DNA of 64,000 nucleotides from Hyphomicrobiales bacterium (GTDB lineage: Bacteria; Pseudomonadota; Alphaproteobacteria; Rhizobiales; Rhizobiaceae). The position numbers were made by a program, and so were the translations under genes. The stretch is from positions 62,001 to 126,000 of the forward strand of contig UBMI01000009.1 of the NCBI GenBank assembly GCA_900466475.1, written 5' to 3'. The notes below the pieces were generated by a model that did no database searches, was not told the origin of the DNA, and worked only from the letters and a program-made list of their open reading frames with translations. This document shows, piece after piece, positions 8,719-17,623 of the stretch (within the stretch, counting starts at the first letter, position 1; every line of letters begins with the position of its first letter).

Positions 8719-9735
8719 ATGAGCGTTTCAGGCCTGCCGTTCGACGATTTTCGCGCCCTTATTCGCGACCTGCCGGGACCGGATGCCCGTGCGCTGGTCG
8801 CCGCCCGCGAACGCGACGCGCAACTGACGAAGCCGCCGGGCGCTCTCGGACGACTGGAAGAAATCGCCTTCTGGCTCGCGGCCTGGACGGGCAGGGCGCC
8901 CGCCGTCAACCGGGCGCTGGTGGCGATCTTTGCCGGCAATCACGGTGTCGTGCGGCAGGGCATCACACCTTTCCCGCCTGAGGTGACGCAACAGATGGTG
9001 GAGAATTTCGCAGCCGGCGGGGCGGCGATCAACCAGATCTGTGTGGCCAACGATCTCGGCCTCAAGGTTTTCGACCTGGCGCTCGACTATCCGACCGGCG
9101 ACATCACCGAGGAAGCCGCTCTTTCCGAGCGCGACTGTGCTGCCACCATGGCCTTCGGCATGGAAGCGATCGCCGGCGGGACCGACCTGCTCTGCATCGG
9201 CGAAATGGGCATCGGCAATACGACGATTGCGGCCGCGATCAACTATGCGCTTTACGGCGGCACCGCACGCGACTGGGTCGGCCCCGGAACGGGCTCGGAA
9301 GGCGAGATGCTGGAACGCAAGATCGATGCCGTCGAGCGTGCGGTGGAGTTGCACAGCGATCACCTCGACGATCCCCTGGAAATCATGCGCCGGCTCGGCG
9401 GTCGCGAGATCGCAGCGATGGCAGGTGCAATTCTTGCGGCGCGCATGGAGCGCATTCCGGTGCTGATCGACGGGTATACGGCGACAGCGGCCGGCGCGAT
9501 CCTCCGGGCGGCCAACCCGTCAGCGCTCGACCATTGCCTGATCGGGCATGTCTCGGCCGAACCGGGGCATCTGCGCGCCATCGAACAGCTCGGCAAGACG
9601 CCGCTCCTGGCGCTCGGCATGCGGCTCGGCGAAGGCACGGGGGCAGCTCTTGCCGCCGGCATCGTCAAGGCAGCCGCCGCCTGCCATTCCGGCATGGCGA
9701 CCTTCGCCCAGGCCGGTGTCTCCGGAAAACACTAG
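8719..9735 (+). CDS. cobT: Nicotinate-nucleotide--dimethylbenzimidazole phosphoribosyltransferase
   Basis: Starting at the ATG at 8719 (AAGGAAAG upstream) this is a 338-residue CobT (called CobU in Pseudomonas denitrificans). Conserved blocks include [32 protein letters not shown] and the end EGTGAALA. It transfers ribose phosphate from NaMN to dimethylbenzimidazole, giving the alpha-ribazole phosphate whose dephosphorylated form CobS uses. It is divergent from cobS across a 155-bp spacer. Confidence 0.96.
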   Translation: MSVSGLPFDDFRALIRDLPGPDARALVAARERDAQLTKPPGALGRLEEIAFWLAAWTGRAPAVNRALVAIFAGNHGVVRQGITPFPPEVTQQMVENFAAGGAAINQICVANDLGLKVFDLALDYPTGDITEEAALSERDCAATMAFGMEAIAGGTDLLCIGEMGIGNTTIAAAINYALYGGTARDWVGPGTGSEGEMLERKIDAVERAVELHSDHLDDPLEIMRRLGGREIAAMAGAILAARMERIPVLIDGYTATAAGAILRAANPSALDHCLIGHVSAEPGHLRAIEQLGKTPLLALGMRLGEGTGAALAAGIVKAAAACHSGMATFAQAGVSGKH

Positions 9736-9855
9736 GGCTGGAGCCGCCAAGCCGGCTTGCACATTGCTTGCACGCGAGCCAGCGACACGGTATCTGCGTA
9801 TTCGCTTAAAAACAGAGCGCCGGTTCGGGGATCGGCGCGGGAAAACGAGGGGCCG

Positions 9856-10236
9856 TTGACCAAACCTGCGGTGACCAAGGAGACAGGATTTCGCCATTTC
9901 CTGGCAGCGGCAAGCTATTCGCTCGCCGGCTTCCAGCGGGTGCTGAAGGAATCGGCTTTCCGGCAGGAGATCGGCTTTTTCGTCGCGGCACTGATCCTGC
10001 TTTTCCTGATCGGTGCGGATGCCGCAGAGTTCGTCATCACGACCGTATTATTCTTGGGACTCTTTTCAATCGAGGCGATGAATACAGCGGTCGAGGAAGT
10101 GATCGACCGGATATCACCCGAGATCTCTATCGTTGGTAAACATGCCAAGGATCTCGGCTCTTTTGCCGTGAGCTGCATGATCGCCGCCTGCTGCCTCTAT
10201 CTCGGCTTCGTCGTGATCAAGCATCTATTCTTCTAG
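9856..10236 (+). CDS. dgkA: Diacylglycerol kinase
   Basis: I place the start at TTG 9856, because GAGGGG lies just upstream and the resulting 126 residues match DgkA length; an upstream start at 9757 would add an unrelated tail. The catalytic signature EAMNTAVEEVIDRIS, followed by HAKDLGSFAV, is clear, with three transmembrane helices. This small membrane kinase phosphorylates diacylglycerol to phosphatidic acid, recycling the lipid released during periplasmic glucan modification. Confidence 0.93.
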   Translation: MTKPAVTKETGFRHFLAAASYSLAGFQRVLKESAFRQEIGFFVAALILLFLIGADAAEFVITTVLFLGLFSIEAMNTAVEEVIDRISPEISIVGKHAKDLGSFAVSCMIAACCLYLGFVVIKHLFF

Positions 10237-10249
10237 ACGAATGAGATGA

Positions 10250-11785
10250 CTAGGCGAAGCTCTTGCGCTTCTTGGTGACGGGCTGCGCTTCTTCCACCGC
10301 CGGGATGCTCTGCAGCACGCGCTTGGCCGGCAGGATGGCGATGACTTCGGTGCCTTCGCGCAGCCTGGATTTCAGGATGAACTGGCCGTCATGCTTAGCA
10401 AGGATCGCCTGGACAATCGGCAGGCCCAGGCCGGTGCCCTGTTCGGCGCTCTTGATGGCGATCGATCCCTGGCCGAAGGCCGACAGCACGACCGGGATTT
10501 CTTCTTCGGGGATGCCGGGGCCGTTATCCTTGATCGAGATGTATTGACCGCCGCCGGCAGTCCAGCCGACCTTGACGTTGATTTCTCCACCCTGAGGCGT
10601 GAATTTCACGGCATTGGAAAGAAGATTGAGCACGACCTGGCGCATGGATTTCTCATCTGCCCAGATCGACGGGAGCTGGCGCTCGACCTGATCGTGGATC
10701 GTGATGTTCTTGGCGCGGGCGCGAAGTTGCACCATGCCGATGCAGTCTTCGGTGATATCGAGCAGCGAGATCGCCTCTTCGCTGAGCTCGTATCGGCCGG
10801 CTTCGATACGGGAAAGGTCGAGGATCTCGTTGATCAAATCGAGCAGATGCTGGCCGGAGCGATGGATGTCGCCGGCATATTCCTTGTAGGTCGGATTAGC
10901 GAGCGGCCCCATGACCTCCGCCGACATGACCTCGGAGAAACCGAGAATGGCATTCAGCGGCGTGCGCAGTTCATGCGACATGGAGGCAAGGAAGCGCGAC
11001 TTGGCGAGGTTTGCCTCCTCCGCACGGCGGCGGGCCTCGTCGGACATGGATTTGGCCACTTCCAGTTCGGCAATCAGATCATCCTTTTCCGACTGGAAGG
11101 AAAGGATCTTCAGGCTGGACTGGAAGAGCCGGTCGCTGATGTAATTGAAGAAGACGACCGTCGTAGTGAAGACGCCGGTCAAGCAGAGTTCGAGAATATC
11201 GCGCGAAATGCCACTTTTTGCCGCGAGCGCAACGACAGCAGGCGCAAAACCGACAAGCACAGCGGGCGTCAGCATGAAATTCGACATGGTCGCGACCGAC
11301 AGCGCGATCAGCAGAGTAGCGCCCTTATAGAGCGTGAAGCTCGAAGGTTCGCAGGCCGAACACTCTTGCAAGGCGAACACCGCCCAGCAGCAACCGATCA
11401 GGAACTGGCCCGCCAGCAACAGGTTGCGCCAGCGGCGCACCGTATCGGCAGTAATCTCCTGCTTTCTGGCACGGCGGGCCAGGAGGATATTGGCAGCATG
11501 ACAAGTCAGCGTCAGCAACGCCCAGAAGAACAGGCTCGCATCCTCAGCGAAATAGGTGCCGAGTGCCGCAACGATGATGACGAAGGGCGGCATGATCGCC
11601 GCGCCCTGCAGGGCAGCTGCAACATACATCTGCAGCACGTCGCGATCGAAGGCGGAACTGGAGGCATGGCCGGACTGCAAGCGTTCGCGCGTCTGCCGGA
11701 CGGCCTTGGAAACCGCCTTGTTGCGGTGGCCGCGCGATTTGTCGACAATGATCTTGTCGGTTGATGTGCTGACGCCGGTACTCAT
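10250..11785 (-). CDS. Membrane sensor histidine kinase
   Basis: The 511-residue protein has about six transmembrane segments in residues 60-225, no evident periplasmic sensor domain, a short coiled coil (EAKSMSDEARRRAEEAN-like region), then HisKA with the phospho-acceptor His in FLASMSHELRTPLNAILGFSE. The ATPase has an N box (NLLSNAVKF), G1 (DNGPGIPEEE) and G2 (GTGLGLPIV). The His-kinase core resembles the PleC/DivJ/PdhS group of alphaproteobacteria, but I do not assign it to a member. No response regulator is adjacent, so it is an orphan. ATG 11785 is preferred over GTG 11791. Confidence 0.92.
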   Translation of the reverse strand: MSTGVSTSTDKIIVDKSRGHRNKAVSKAVRQTRERLQSGHASSSAFDRDVLQMYVAAALQGAAIMPPFVIIVAALGTYFAEDASLFFWALLTLTCHAANILLARRARKQEITADTVRRWRNLLLAGQFLIGCCWAVFALQECSACEPSSFTLYKGATLLIALSVATMSNFMLTPAVLVGFAPAVVALAAKSGISRDILELCLTGVFTTTVVFFNYISDRLFQSSLKILSFQSEKDDLIAELEVAKSMSDEARRRAEEANLAKSRFLASMSHELRTPLNAILGFSEVMSAEVMGPLANPTYKEYAGDIHRSGQHLLDLINEILDLSRIEAGRYELSEEAISLLDITEDCIGMVQLRARAKNITIHDQVERQLPSIWADEKSMRQVVLNLLSNAVKFTPQGGEINVKVGWTAGGGQYISIKDNGPGIPEEEIPVVLSAFGQGSIAIKSAEQGTGLGLPIVQAILAKHDGQFILKSRLREGTEVIAILPAKRVLQSIPAVEEAQPVTKKRKSFA

Positions 11786-11891
11786 GTGCACGTTGAAACT
11801 TGTCCCACAGATGAATAAGAGCTTAACCGGAAATTCTTAAGAAGATGTTTGCCATCTTTGCCAAGGGTTTGTTTTTCAAGGAGGCAAAAGC

Positions 11892-12437
11892 GTGGCACGG
11901 CTTCTGGTCTTGACCCGGGACGGTGCAACCGCTCTGGCTTTTCTTGTTCTCGTTGCATTAATCGCGGCCAAGTTCAACGATAGGCCCGACATCCGGCACC
12001 AGGGCGCCTTTCGCGCCGCCGACGGCGACAGCCTCGTTCTCGATGGCGAACGCATGCGGCTTGATGGCATCGATGCGCCGGAACTGTCGCAGACTTGCGA
12101 GCGGCAGGGGCAGGACTGGGCCTGTGGCAGGCAGGCGCAACATGCGCTGCAGCAACTGGTTTCTGACGAGGCCACGCAATGCGGCGGAAACGAGCGCGAT
12201 CGCTACGACAGGCTGCTTGTCACTTGCCGCAACAAGACCGGCAATATCAATGCACGCATGGTTGCTAGCGGGATGGCGGTTTCCTATGGCGACTATCAGC
12301 AGGAGGAAGGTAAGGCGAGGGGCCAAAAGCTTGGGCTCTGGGCCGGTCATTTCGAGATGCCACGCGATGTCAGGGATCAGGCCCGGCATGAGAGTTCCGG
12401 GCTCCGGCGGCTGATCGGCGGATGGACGGGATGGTAA
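11892..12437 (+). CDS. Thermonuclease (SNase-like) family protein
   Basis: It begins with GTG at 11892 after a strong AAGGAGG. The 181-residue product has one N-terminal hydrophobic segment (membrane anchor or signal) and an SNase fold: ADGDSLVLDGERMRLDGIDAPE contains the Ca-binding Asp, catalytic Arg and a conserved Asp-Ala-Pro-Glu, followed by a basic DRYDRLLVTC strand. It may hydrolyse nucleic acids in the periplasm. The next gene starts inside its last five codons. Confidence 0.85.
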   Translation: MARLLVLTRDGATALAFLVLVALIAAKFNDRPDIRHQGAFRAADGDSLVLDGERMRLDGIDAPELSQTCERQGQDWACGRQAQHALQQLVSDEATQCGGNERDRYDRLLVTCRNKTGNINARMVASGMAVSYGDYQQEEGKARGQKLGLWAGHFEMPRDVRDQARHESSGLRRLIGGWTGW

Positions 12438-13078
12438 TCAAGAGTGCATTGAACGAGGAGCAATTGGACGGACTGCGGGCCGAGATCGCTGCCTGCCGGA
12501 TCTGTCGCGATGCGCCGCTGCGCGGGATCGAGGACCGGCTGCCGCACGAGCCGCGTCCGGTCGCCGTGCTTTCGTCACGCGCCCGTGTGCTGATCGCGGG
12601 CCAGGCGCCCGGGCTGCGCGTGCATGAAAGCGGACTGCCATTCGACGACGCCTCCGGTGACCGGTTGCGGCAATGGCTGGAGGTGGATCGGCCGACCTTC
12701 TACGACCGGGATCGATTCGCGATCGTGCCGATGGGTTTCTGTTTTCCAGGTTATGATGCTGCGGGCAGCGACCTGCCGCCGCGGCGCGAATGCGCGCCGG
12801 TCTGGCGGGATCGCGTGCTCTCGGCCATGCCGCAGATCGAACTGGTGCTTGCCGTCGGCGGTTATGCACAGACCTGGCATATGGGGGCTTTCAGACGCGA
12901 GAACATGACCGAGACGGTGCGGGCCTGGCGTGACAGCCTCGGTGTGCCGGGAAAGCCTCTGATTCTTCCTCTGCCGCATCCAAGCTGGCGCAATACGGGC
13001 TGGATCAAGCGCCACCCATGGTTTGAAGAGGAACTGCTTCCTGAGCTGCGCCGGCGAATCAAAATGCTGGCATTCTGA
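12422..13078 (+). CDS. Uracil-DNA glycosylase-superfamily protein
   Basis: The 218-residue protein has UDG-fold motifs: GQAPGLRVHESGLPFDD (motif A region), a core strand LVLAVGGYAQ, and LPLPHPSWRN (motif B with His). Two Cys in AACRICRDAPL near the N-terminus resemble the start of family 4/5 enzymes, but the full four-Cys cluster is not evident. DNA repair is likely, yet the base excised is not predictable. It overlaps the SNase-like gene by 16 bp (an ATG at 12431 is an alternative), so the two are cotranscribed. Confidence 0.82.
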   Translation: MDGMVIKSALNEEQLDGLRAEIAACRICRDAPLRGIEDRLPHEPRPVAVLSSRARVLIAGQAPGLRVHESGLPFDDASGDRLRQWLEVDRPTFYDRDRFAIVPMGFCFPGYDAAGSDLPPRRECAPVWRDRVLSAMPQIELVLAVGGYAQTWHMGAFRRENMTETVRAWRDSLGVPGKPLILPLPHPSWRNTGWIKRHPWFEEELLPELRRRIKMLAF

Positions 13079-13148
13079 AACAAAATTCTTTTCGTCGGCC
13101 GGAATCGCGCTATACAAAGAAAATAATTCGAAAGGGACTTGTTTTCGC

Positions 13149-13637
13149 ATGGATCGCCTCGACCGAAAGATACTGCGCCTGCTCCAGGAAGATTCGACGC
13201 TCGCCGTGGCCGACCTCGCCAAGAAGGTCGGACTTTCGACGACGCCGTGCTGGCGGCGTATCCAGAAAATGGAGGAAGACGGCGTCATCAAGCGCCGGGT
13301 GGCGATTCTCGATCCGGAAAAGGTCAACACCAAGGTCACGGTCTTCGTGTCGATCCGCACGGCGACCCATTCCATCGAATGGCTGCGCCGCTTCTCCGAG
13401 GTCGTGGCGGAATTCCCGGAAGTGGTCGAATTCTACCGCATGAGCGGCGACGTGGATTATCTGCTGCGCGTCGTCGTGCCCGATATCGCTGCCTATGACG
13501 CCTTCTACAAGCGAATGATCGCCAAGATCGAGATTCGCGACGTCTCCTCGGCCTTCGCGATGGAGCAGATCAAGTATTCGACGCAACTGCCGCTCGACTA
13601 CATGCTTCTCGAAAACGCGAAGTCCAACGAGGACTGA
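13149..13637 (+). CDS. Lrp/AsnC-family transcriptional regulator
   Basis: The 162-residue protein from the ATG at 13149 has the Lrp N-terminal HTH (LDRKILRLLQEDSTLAVADL, then LSTTPCWRRIQKMEEDGVI) and a C-terminal RAM ligand domain with the typical SGDVDYLLRVVVPD. Such regulators sense amino acids. Its target is unknown; the flanking long spacer and porin gene do not point to a specific role. Two GC-rich hairpins (13679-13697 and 13706-13724) follow the gene but lack a T-run. Confidence 0.94.
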   Translation: MDRLDRKILRLLQEDSTLAVADLAKKVGLSTTPCWRRIQKMEEDGVIKRRVAILDPEKVNTKVTVFVSIRTATHSIEWLRRFSEVVAEFPEVVEFYRMSGDVDYLLRVVVPDIAAYDAFYKRMIAKIEIRDVSSAFAMEQIKYSTQLPLDYMLLENAKSNED

Positions 13638-14057
13638 GCAGGGCAGGCGCTTCGCAACAGCGCATATGATTTAAGGCAGGCGCGAGCGAATCGCGCCCGC
13701 CCCTCGAGGAGGCACAAGCTCCTCCGGAGACAGACTGCACAGCGAGAATCAGGAGTTCATCAGTGACTTCTGACAGTGATCCCGAAGCGGGAACCACTTG
13801 ACGGCAGCGCGAAACCTTTCCAAATTGTAATCTTCCTGTCATGGAACCATGCGAATTCACGCGGGTCATGAATCAGCTCAGCCGTTGGGAGGCACGGGAG
13901 CAGGTTCAGGAGGTGGTCCGGGGGCATCTGGAGCGCTTATTATAATGTCCGTGCAGTGCAGTATCGCGCTGTACACGATTTTTTGTGCGGTTGGCGAAAC
14001 GATTGAGCAACGCCAAAACCCTTGCTTTTGGTTGTTTTCGCAACGAAAGTGGGCTTC

Positions 14058-14099
14058 AAATCGACTAATGGTCGTTATCTGCACCATTAGGTTCGATTT
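14058..14099. promoter_or_regulatory. Long inverted repeat upstream of ropA
   Basis: AAATCGA-CTAATGGT pairs with ACCATTAG-(GT)-TCGATTT across a 10-base loop: 15 paired bases with one 2-base bulge. It lies 394 bp before the ropA start. It could be an RNA stem or a protein-binding dyad; nothing in the sequence decides this. Confidence 0.5.
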
Positions 14100-14101
14100 C
14101 A

Positions 14102-14114
14102 GGACACTATGTCC
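14102..14114. promoter_or_regulatory. GGACA-N3-TGTCC operator-like dyad
   Basis: This is a perfect 5-bp inverted repeat immediately after the larger stem, in front of an AT-rich stretch (TTATATAGT). It could be an operator for a porin regulator; this is positional inference only. Confidence 0.4.
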
Positions 14115-14492
14115 TAATCTCCGACCTTTATATAGTCGTTAGCCGGCGCTAGTGTTTGGCTGCATCGCAAAAAGCGTTTGAGCTCTGCTCCCTTTTCGCG
14201 GCGCTTTGGGAGGATTATTTTTGCCGCTTGCGATAGCCCATAGCTACCGCGGCGGCATTTCTGCGTTAACTATTTACCCTCTTGAAATTGTTGTATAAAA
14301 ACCACGCTTGGCGCAGAAAGCATGCTCCGGCTGTGAGTTGGCGCCCTTCACGAATTGCTACACTCAGATGTCTGTGGGATGAACGTTCGGCGGTTCGATC
14401 GATCCGCACGCCGTGAGGCTGTTCAAACGGGTCGGCTTTGGATCTTCGGAGACAGGGTAAAGCCCCGATCGACAAAGGAGTGGAATTCTACA

Positions 14493-15563
14493 ATGAACAT
14501 CAAGATGGTATTGCTTGCGTCGGCAGCAGCATTTGCTGCATCGACCCCGGTACTCGCAGCAGACGCAATCGTTGCTGCCGAGCCGGAGCCGGTTGAGTAC
14601 GTTCGCGTCTGCGACGCTTACGGCACTGGCTACTTCTACATCCCGGGCACGGAAACCTGCCTGAAGATCGAAGGTTACATCCGTTTCCAGGTTAACGTCG
14701 GCCCGAACGCCGGCGGCGACAGCTCCACCAACGACTCGAGCTGGGATGCTGTAACCCGTGGTCAGGTTCAGTTCACGGCCAAGAGCGACACCGAATACGG
14801 TCCGCTCACCGGCGTTATCGTTCTCCAGGCCAATGCCGACAACGCATCCAGCCAGGAAACGATCCTTGACTCCGCTTACCTCGACGTTGCTGGCTTCCGC
14901 GCTGGTCTCTTCTACTCCTGGTGGGACGATGGTCTCTCCGGCGAAACGGACGATATCGGTTCTGTCGTAACGCTGCATAACTCCATCCGTTATCAGTACG
15001 AAACCGGTTCCTTCTACGCTGGCATCAGCGTCGACGAACTGGAAGACGGCGTCTTCAAGGGTACCGTTGATCCCGCCACCGGCGTCTTCACGGCTGACGA
15101 AGCTCCGAACAACGTCGGCGTTGCCTTCGGCATCGGCGGCACGGCTGGCGCATTCAGCTACCAGGTTACCGGCGGCTGGGACTTCGACAACGAAGACGGC
15201 GCAATCCGCGCAATGGGTACGGCTGAAATTGGTCCGGGCACGCTCGGCCTCGCTGCTGTCTACTCCAGCGGCCCGAACTCCTACTACTCGTCTGCTGAAT
15301 GGGCAATTGCTGCCGAATACGCCATCAAGGCAACGGACAAGCTGAAGATCACCCCTGGTGTTCAGTACTACGGCAACTACTTCGGTGGCAGCAAGGATGT
15401 TCCGGATGACTTCGACGGTCTCGGCGATGCTTGGAAGGCCGGTCTGACGGTTGACTACCAGATCGTTGACAACTTCTACGCCAAGGCTTCCGTCCAGTAC
15501 CTGGATCCGGAAGATGGCGACGACGTAACCACCGGTTACTTCCGTCTGCAGCGCTCGTTCTAA
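14493..15563 (+). CDS. ropA: Outer-membrane porin, RopA family
   Basis: The ATG at 14493 follows AAGGAG and gives 356 residues with a clear signal peptide (MNIKMVLLASAAAFAASTPV..LAADA). The mature protein is the rhizobial/Brucella Omp2-type porin: a conserved N-terminal VRVCDAYGTGYFYIPGTETCLKIEGYIR with two Cys, alternating beta strands, and a C-terminal Phe in FRLQRSF for BAM recognition. It is a trimeric diffusion channel. Codon use is highly biased (for example GGC, CTC, TAC), consistent with strong expression. It is followed by an intrinsic-type hairpin, so it is monocistronic. Confidence 0.96.
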   Translation: MNIKMVLLASAAAFAASTPVLAADAIVAAEPEPVEYVRVCDAYGTGYFYIPGTETCLKIEGYIRFQVNVGPNAGGDSSTNDSSWDAVTRGQVQFTAKSDTEYGPLTGVIVLQANADNASSQETILDSAYLDVAGFRAGLFYSWWDDGLSGETDDIGSVVTLHNSIRYQYETGSFYAGISVDELEDGVFKGTVDPATGVFTADEAPNNVGVAFGIGGTAGAFSYQVTGGWDFDNEDGAIRAMGTAEIGPGTLGLAAVYSSGPNSYYSSAEWAIAAEYAIKATDKLKITPGVQYYGNYFGGSKDVPDDFDGLGDAWKAGLTVDYQIVDNFYAKASVQYLDPEDGDDVTTGYFRLQRSF

Positions 15564-15576
15564 TCTGAACGACGGA

Positions 15577-15599
15577 ACCCCCGGCTTCGTGCCGGGGGT
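15577..15599 (+). terminator. Hairpin terminator of ropA
   Basis: ACCCCCGGC and GCCGGGGGT form a perfect 9-bp stem around TTCGT, 14 bp after the stop. The following tract (CTCCTAAC) is T-poor, so it may also protect the 3' end. Confidence 0.8.
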
Positions 15600-16003
15600 C
15601 TCCTAACCCACGAGTTTCTGATCAGAATGACCTCCGATCAGTAACGAGGGACTGGTCCGGTTTTCCCTGCTGGGCCAGTCCTTTGCAGTTGAAAGCGGTC
15701 ATGAAGCCAGGAGCGCCGCCACGCTTACCGGTTTCACCTTGTCGGCAGGCTTTCCTCCGGTTTCCCAACGTCGCCTACCTTTTTAAATTATCGCCGTATT
15801 CGTTGGCCCCGGTAAATCGCGCCCTATCTTGTTGCGCGATGTGCATCTTTTCGTGATGCAATTTCATCGGGCGAGTTTGCTCATCGGGACAGGTTTCATC
15901 TGTCGGGATTCGATGCCGATAATGTGACTGTAACGTAACAGGTGAGACGCTATAAGCATTTCAGAGGCTGGCATTCATTACTACTCTCGGGTAGGTTTCG
16001 ATA
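15600..16003. other. Spacer between ropA and LysR gene, with a second hairpin
   Basis: There is no gene in these 404 bp. A 10-bp stem (15649-15658 with 15672-15681, one G-T pair) around a 13-base loop, followed by TTTG, may be a second terminator or the end of a small RNA. The last 100 bp should contain the LysR promoter; no clear hexamers were picked out. Confidence 0.5.
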
Positions 16004-16936
16004 ATGGACGATCTTAATGACTACTTCTATTTTGCCGCCGTCGTCTCCAGCGGTGGTTTTGCTTCCGCAAGCCGAACTCTAAAAATACCCCGATCCAAGC
16101 TGAGCAGGCGCGTCAGTCGCCTGGAGGATGGCCTCGGCGCGAGGCTGATCGAGCGTTCCACACGTCACTTCCGGGTGACGGAGATCGGGCAGGCTTTTTA
16201 TGAGCAATGCCAGACGATTCTCAGGGAAGCGGATCGCGCCAAGTCGATCATTACGGAGGCACAGTCAGATCCGCAGGGGATCGTGCGCATGGGCTGCCCG
16301 CTCGGCCTCATCGATATATCGCTTGGTGCCGTGCTGCCAGAATTCCTGGAGCGCTACCCCAAGATCAAGCTGCAGGTCGTCGGTTCCGAGCGGCGCACGG
16401 ATCTCATCAACGAGCGCATCGATGTCGAAGTCCGCGCGGCGAGCGAGCCGGAAACACAGGCAAGCCTGACAATGCGCAAGCTCGACCGGGCGCGGCGCAT
16501 CCTCGTCGCCAGCCCTTCGCTTATCGAACGCATGGGCGAACTCACCAGCGTCGACGATCTCGGCAATGCCCCAACGCTCGCGATGACCGCCTGGATGTCG
16601 TTCCATACCTGGGAGCTGGTCGGCCCGGATGGCGAGAAGAAGGTGGTGCGGCATCAGCCGCGGCTCACCTGCCGCAGCATGACGGCTATCCTCGATGCCG
16701 CACGCGCGGGTGTGGGCTACGGGCTTATCCTCGAACATGCCTGTGCGCCGGATCTCCAGTCCGGCCGGCTGATTCGCGTGTTGCCGGAGTGGCAGACGGT
16801 GGAGAGCCAGTTTTATCTCGTCTTCACGACGACCAAGGGCATGCCGCCGGCAGTGCGGGCGCTCATCGATTTCCTGGTCGAAAAATCCAAGCAGCATCAG
16901 ATCGTTACGACCAGCGCTGCACTTGCCGCAGAATAA
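16004..16936 (+). CDS. LysR-family transcriptional regulator
   Basis: The 310-residue protein has an N-terminal winged helix (DLNDYFYFAAVVSSGGFASASRTL, then PRSKLSRRVSRLEDGLGARLIERSTRHFRVT) and a periplasmic-binding-like effector domain starting near residue 90. The HTH sequence is of the rhizobial AaeR/DsdC-like group often found alone. It is convergent with the AlkD-like gene, so no obvious target is adjacent. Effector unknown. Confidence 0.93.
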   Translation: MDDLNDYFYFAAVVSSGGFASASRTLKIPRSKLSRRVSRLEDGLGARLIERSTRHFRVTEIGQAFYEQCQTILREADRAKSIITEAQSDPQGIVRMGCPLGLIDISLGAVLPEFLERYPKIKLQVVGSERRTDLINERIDVEVRAASEPETQASLTMRKLDRARRILVASPSLIERMGELTSVDDLGNAPTLAMTAWMSFHTWELVGPDGEKKVVRHQPRLTCRSMTAILDAARAGVGYGLILEHACAPDLQSGRLIRVLPEWQTVESQFYLVFTTTKGMPPAVRALIDFLVEKSKQHQIVTTSAALAAE

Positions 16937-16939
16937 GGA

Positions 16940-17623
16940 TTACCTTAGGCGAGCCAGTGTTTTTTCACTCGTCAATTCCCTGACGGCATCCTTGCCGATC
17001 CAGCGCGCGGTCTTGTCGGCGCTGGCGGCAAGGCGTTCGGCCAGCATTAGGGCAGGGGCGAGACAGGCACGGCTGCGTTTGCCGATGTTGCGAAGCGCCC
17101 AGTTGACGGCCTTGCGGACGAAGTTTCTGTCATCTGTCGAATGCGCTTCGATCAGCGGCAGGTAGGCCAGCAGGCTTTCATCCGTGTCCTTCTTGCGATG
17201 CACGGCGGCGCCGGCGATCATGGCAAAGGCGGTTCGCCTGACGAATTCTCTGCTGTCGGCGGCGAATTCCGGAGTTAGCGCGTCGAGATGAGCCTCGACG
17301 AAGACGTCGGCGGCGCAGTCGACGATTTCCCAGGAGTTGAAGTCCGCCACCAAGATGCGCGCCTCCGCATCCGTCAGCCTTTTCGGCTCGAGTGTGTAGA
17401 GCGCCAGCATTCGCGCTTCACGGATACCACTTGCCCAAAGCTCTTTTGCCCTGACGTGGTTCTTCTTTGCGAGCCGGGCGATCCTCTGCAGATCGGGATT
17501 GGAAATGCCGATTGCGGTTTCGGTAACGATGCCGAAACGCGCCATGCTCGCTATATTGTCTTCCGAGCGCAGCGTTAGAAGATGCGCGATCAGCTCTGCT
17601 GCGCTTGAAGACGGACCGATCAT
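16940..17623 (-). CDS. AlkD-like DNA alkylation repair protein
   Basis: The 227-residue all-helical HEAT-repeat protein has two AlkD landmarks: FNSWEIVDCAADVF (Trp/Asp pair used in the active cleft) and FVRKAVNWALRNIGKRS. AlkD-type glycosylases remove N3- and N7-alkylated purines without base flipping. The ATG at 17623 overlaps the TGA of the upstream dehydrogenase gene (ATGA), so they form a coupled operon with an unexpected partner. A longer start is possible but would extend into that gene. Confidence 0.85.
   Translation of the reverse strand: MIGPSSSAAELIAHLLTLRSEDNIASMARFGIVTETAIGISNPDLQRIARLAKKNHVRAKELWASGIREARMLALYTLEPKRLTDAEARILVADFNSWEIVDCAADVFVEAHLDALTPEFAADSREFVRRTAFAMIAGAAVHRKKDTDESLLAYLPLIEAHSTDDRNFVRKAVNWALRNIGKRSRACLAPALMLAERLAASADKTARWIGKDAVRELTSEKTLARLR

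Larger units (their letters stand above)
13638..14492. other. Long non-coding region upstream of ropA with several dyads
   Basis: This 855-bp spacer has no convincing gene; the 97-codon frame at 13849-14142 starts in low-complexity Gly/Ser sequence and lacks a ribosome site. It holds two hairpins after the Lrp gene, a consensus TATAAT at 13941-13946, a long imperfect inverted repeat at 14058-14099, a GGACA-CTA-TGTCC dyad at 14102-14114, and TATAAA at 14294-14299. It is probably the control region and leader of the porin gene, and it could also encode a small RNA. Confidence 0.6.

Noticed and set aside
10391..11764. 457-residue plus-strand ORF opposite the histidine kinase
   Set aside because: Shadow of the kinase; no recognisable domain, no ribosome site.
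13849..14142. 97-codon ORF in the ropA upstream region
   Set aside because: Low-complexity start, no ribosome site and AT-rich end; it crosses the dyads. Treated as non-coding.
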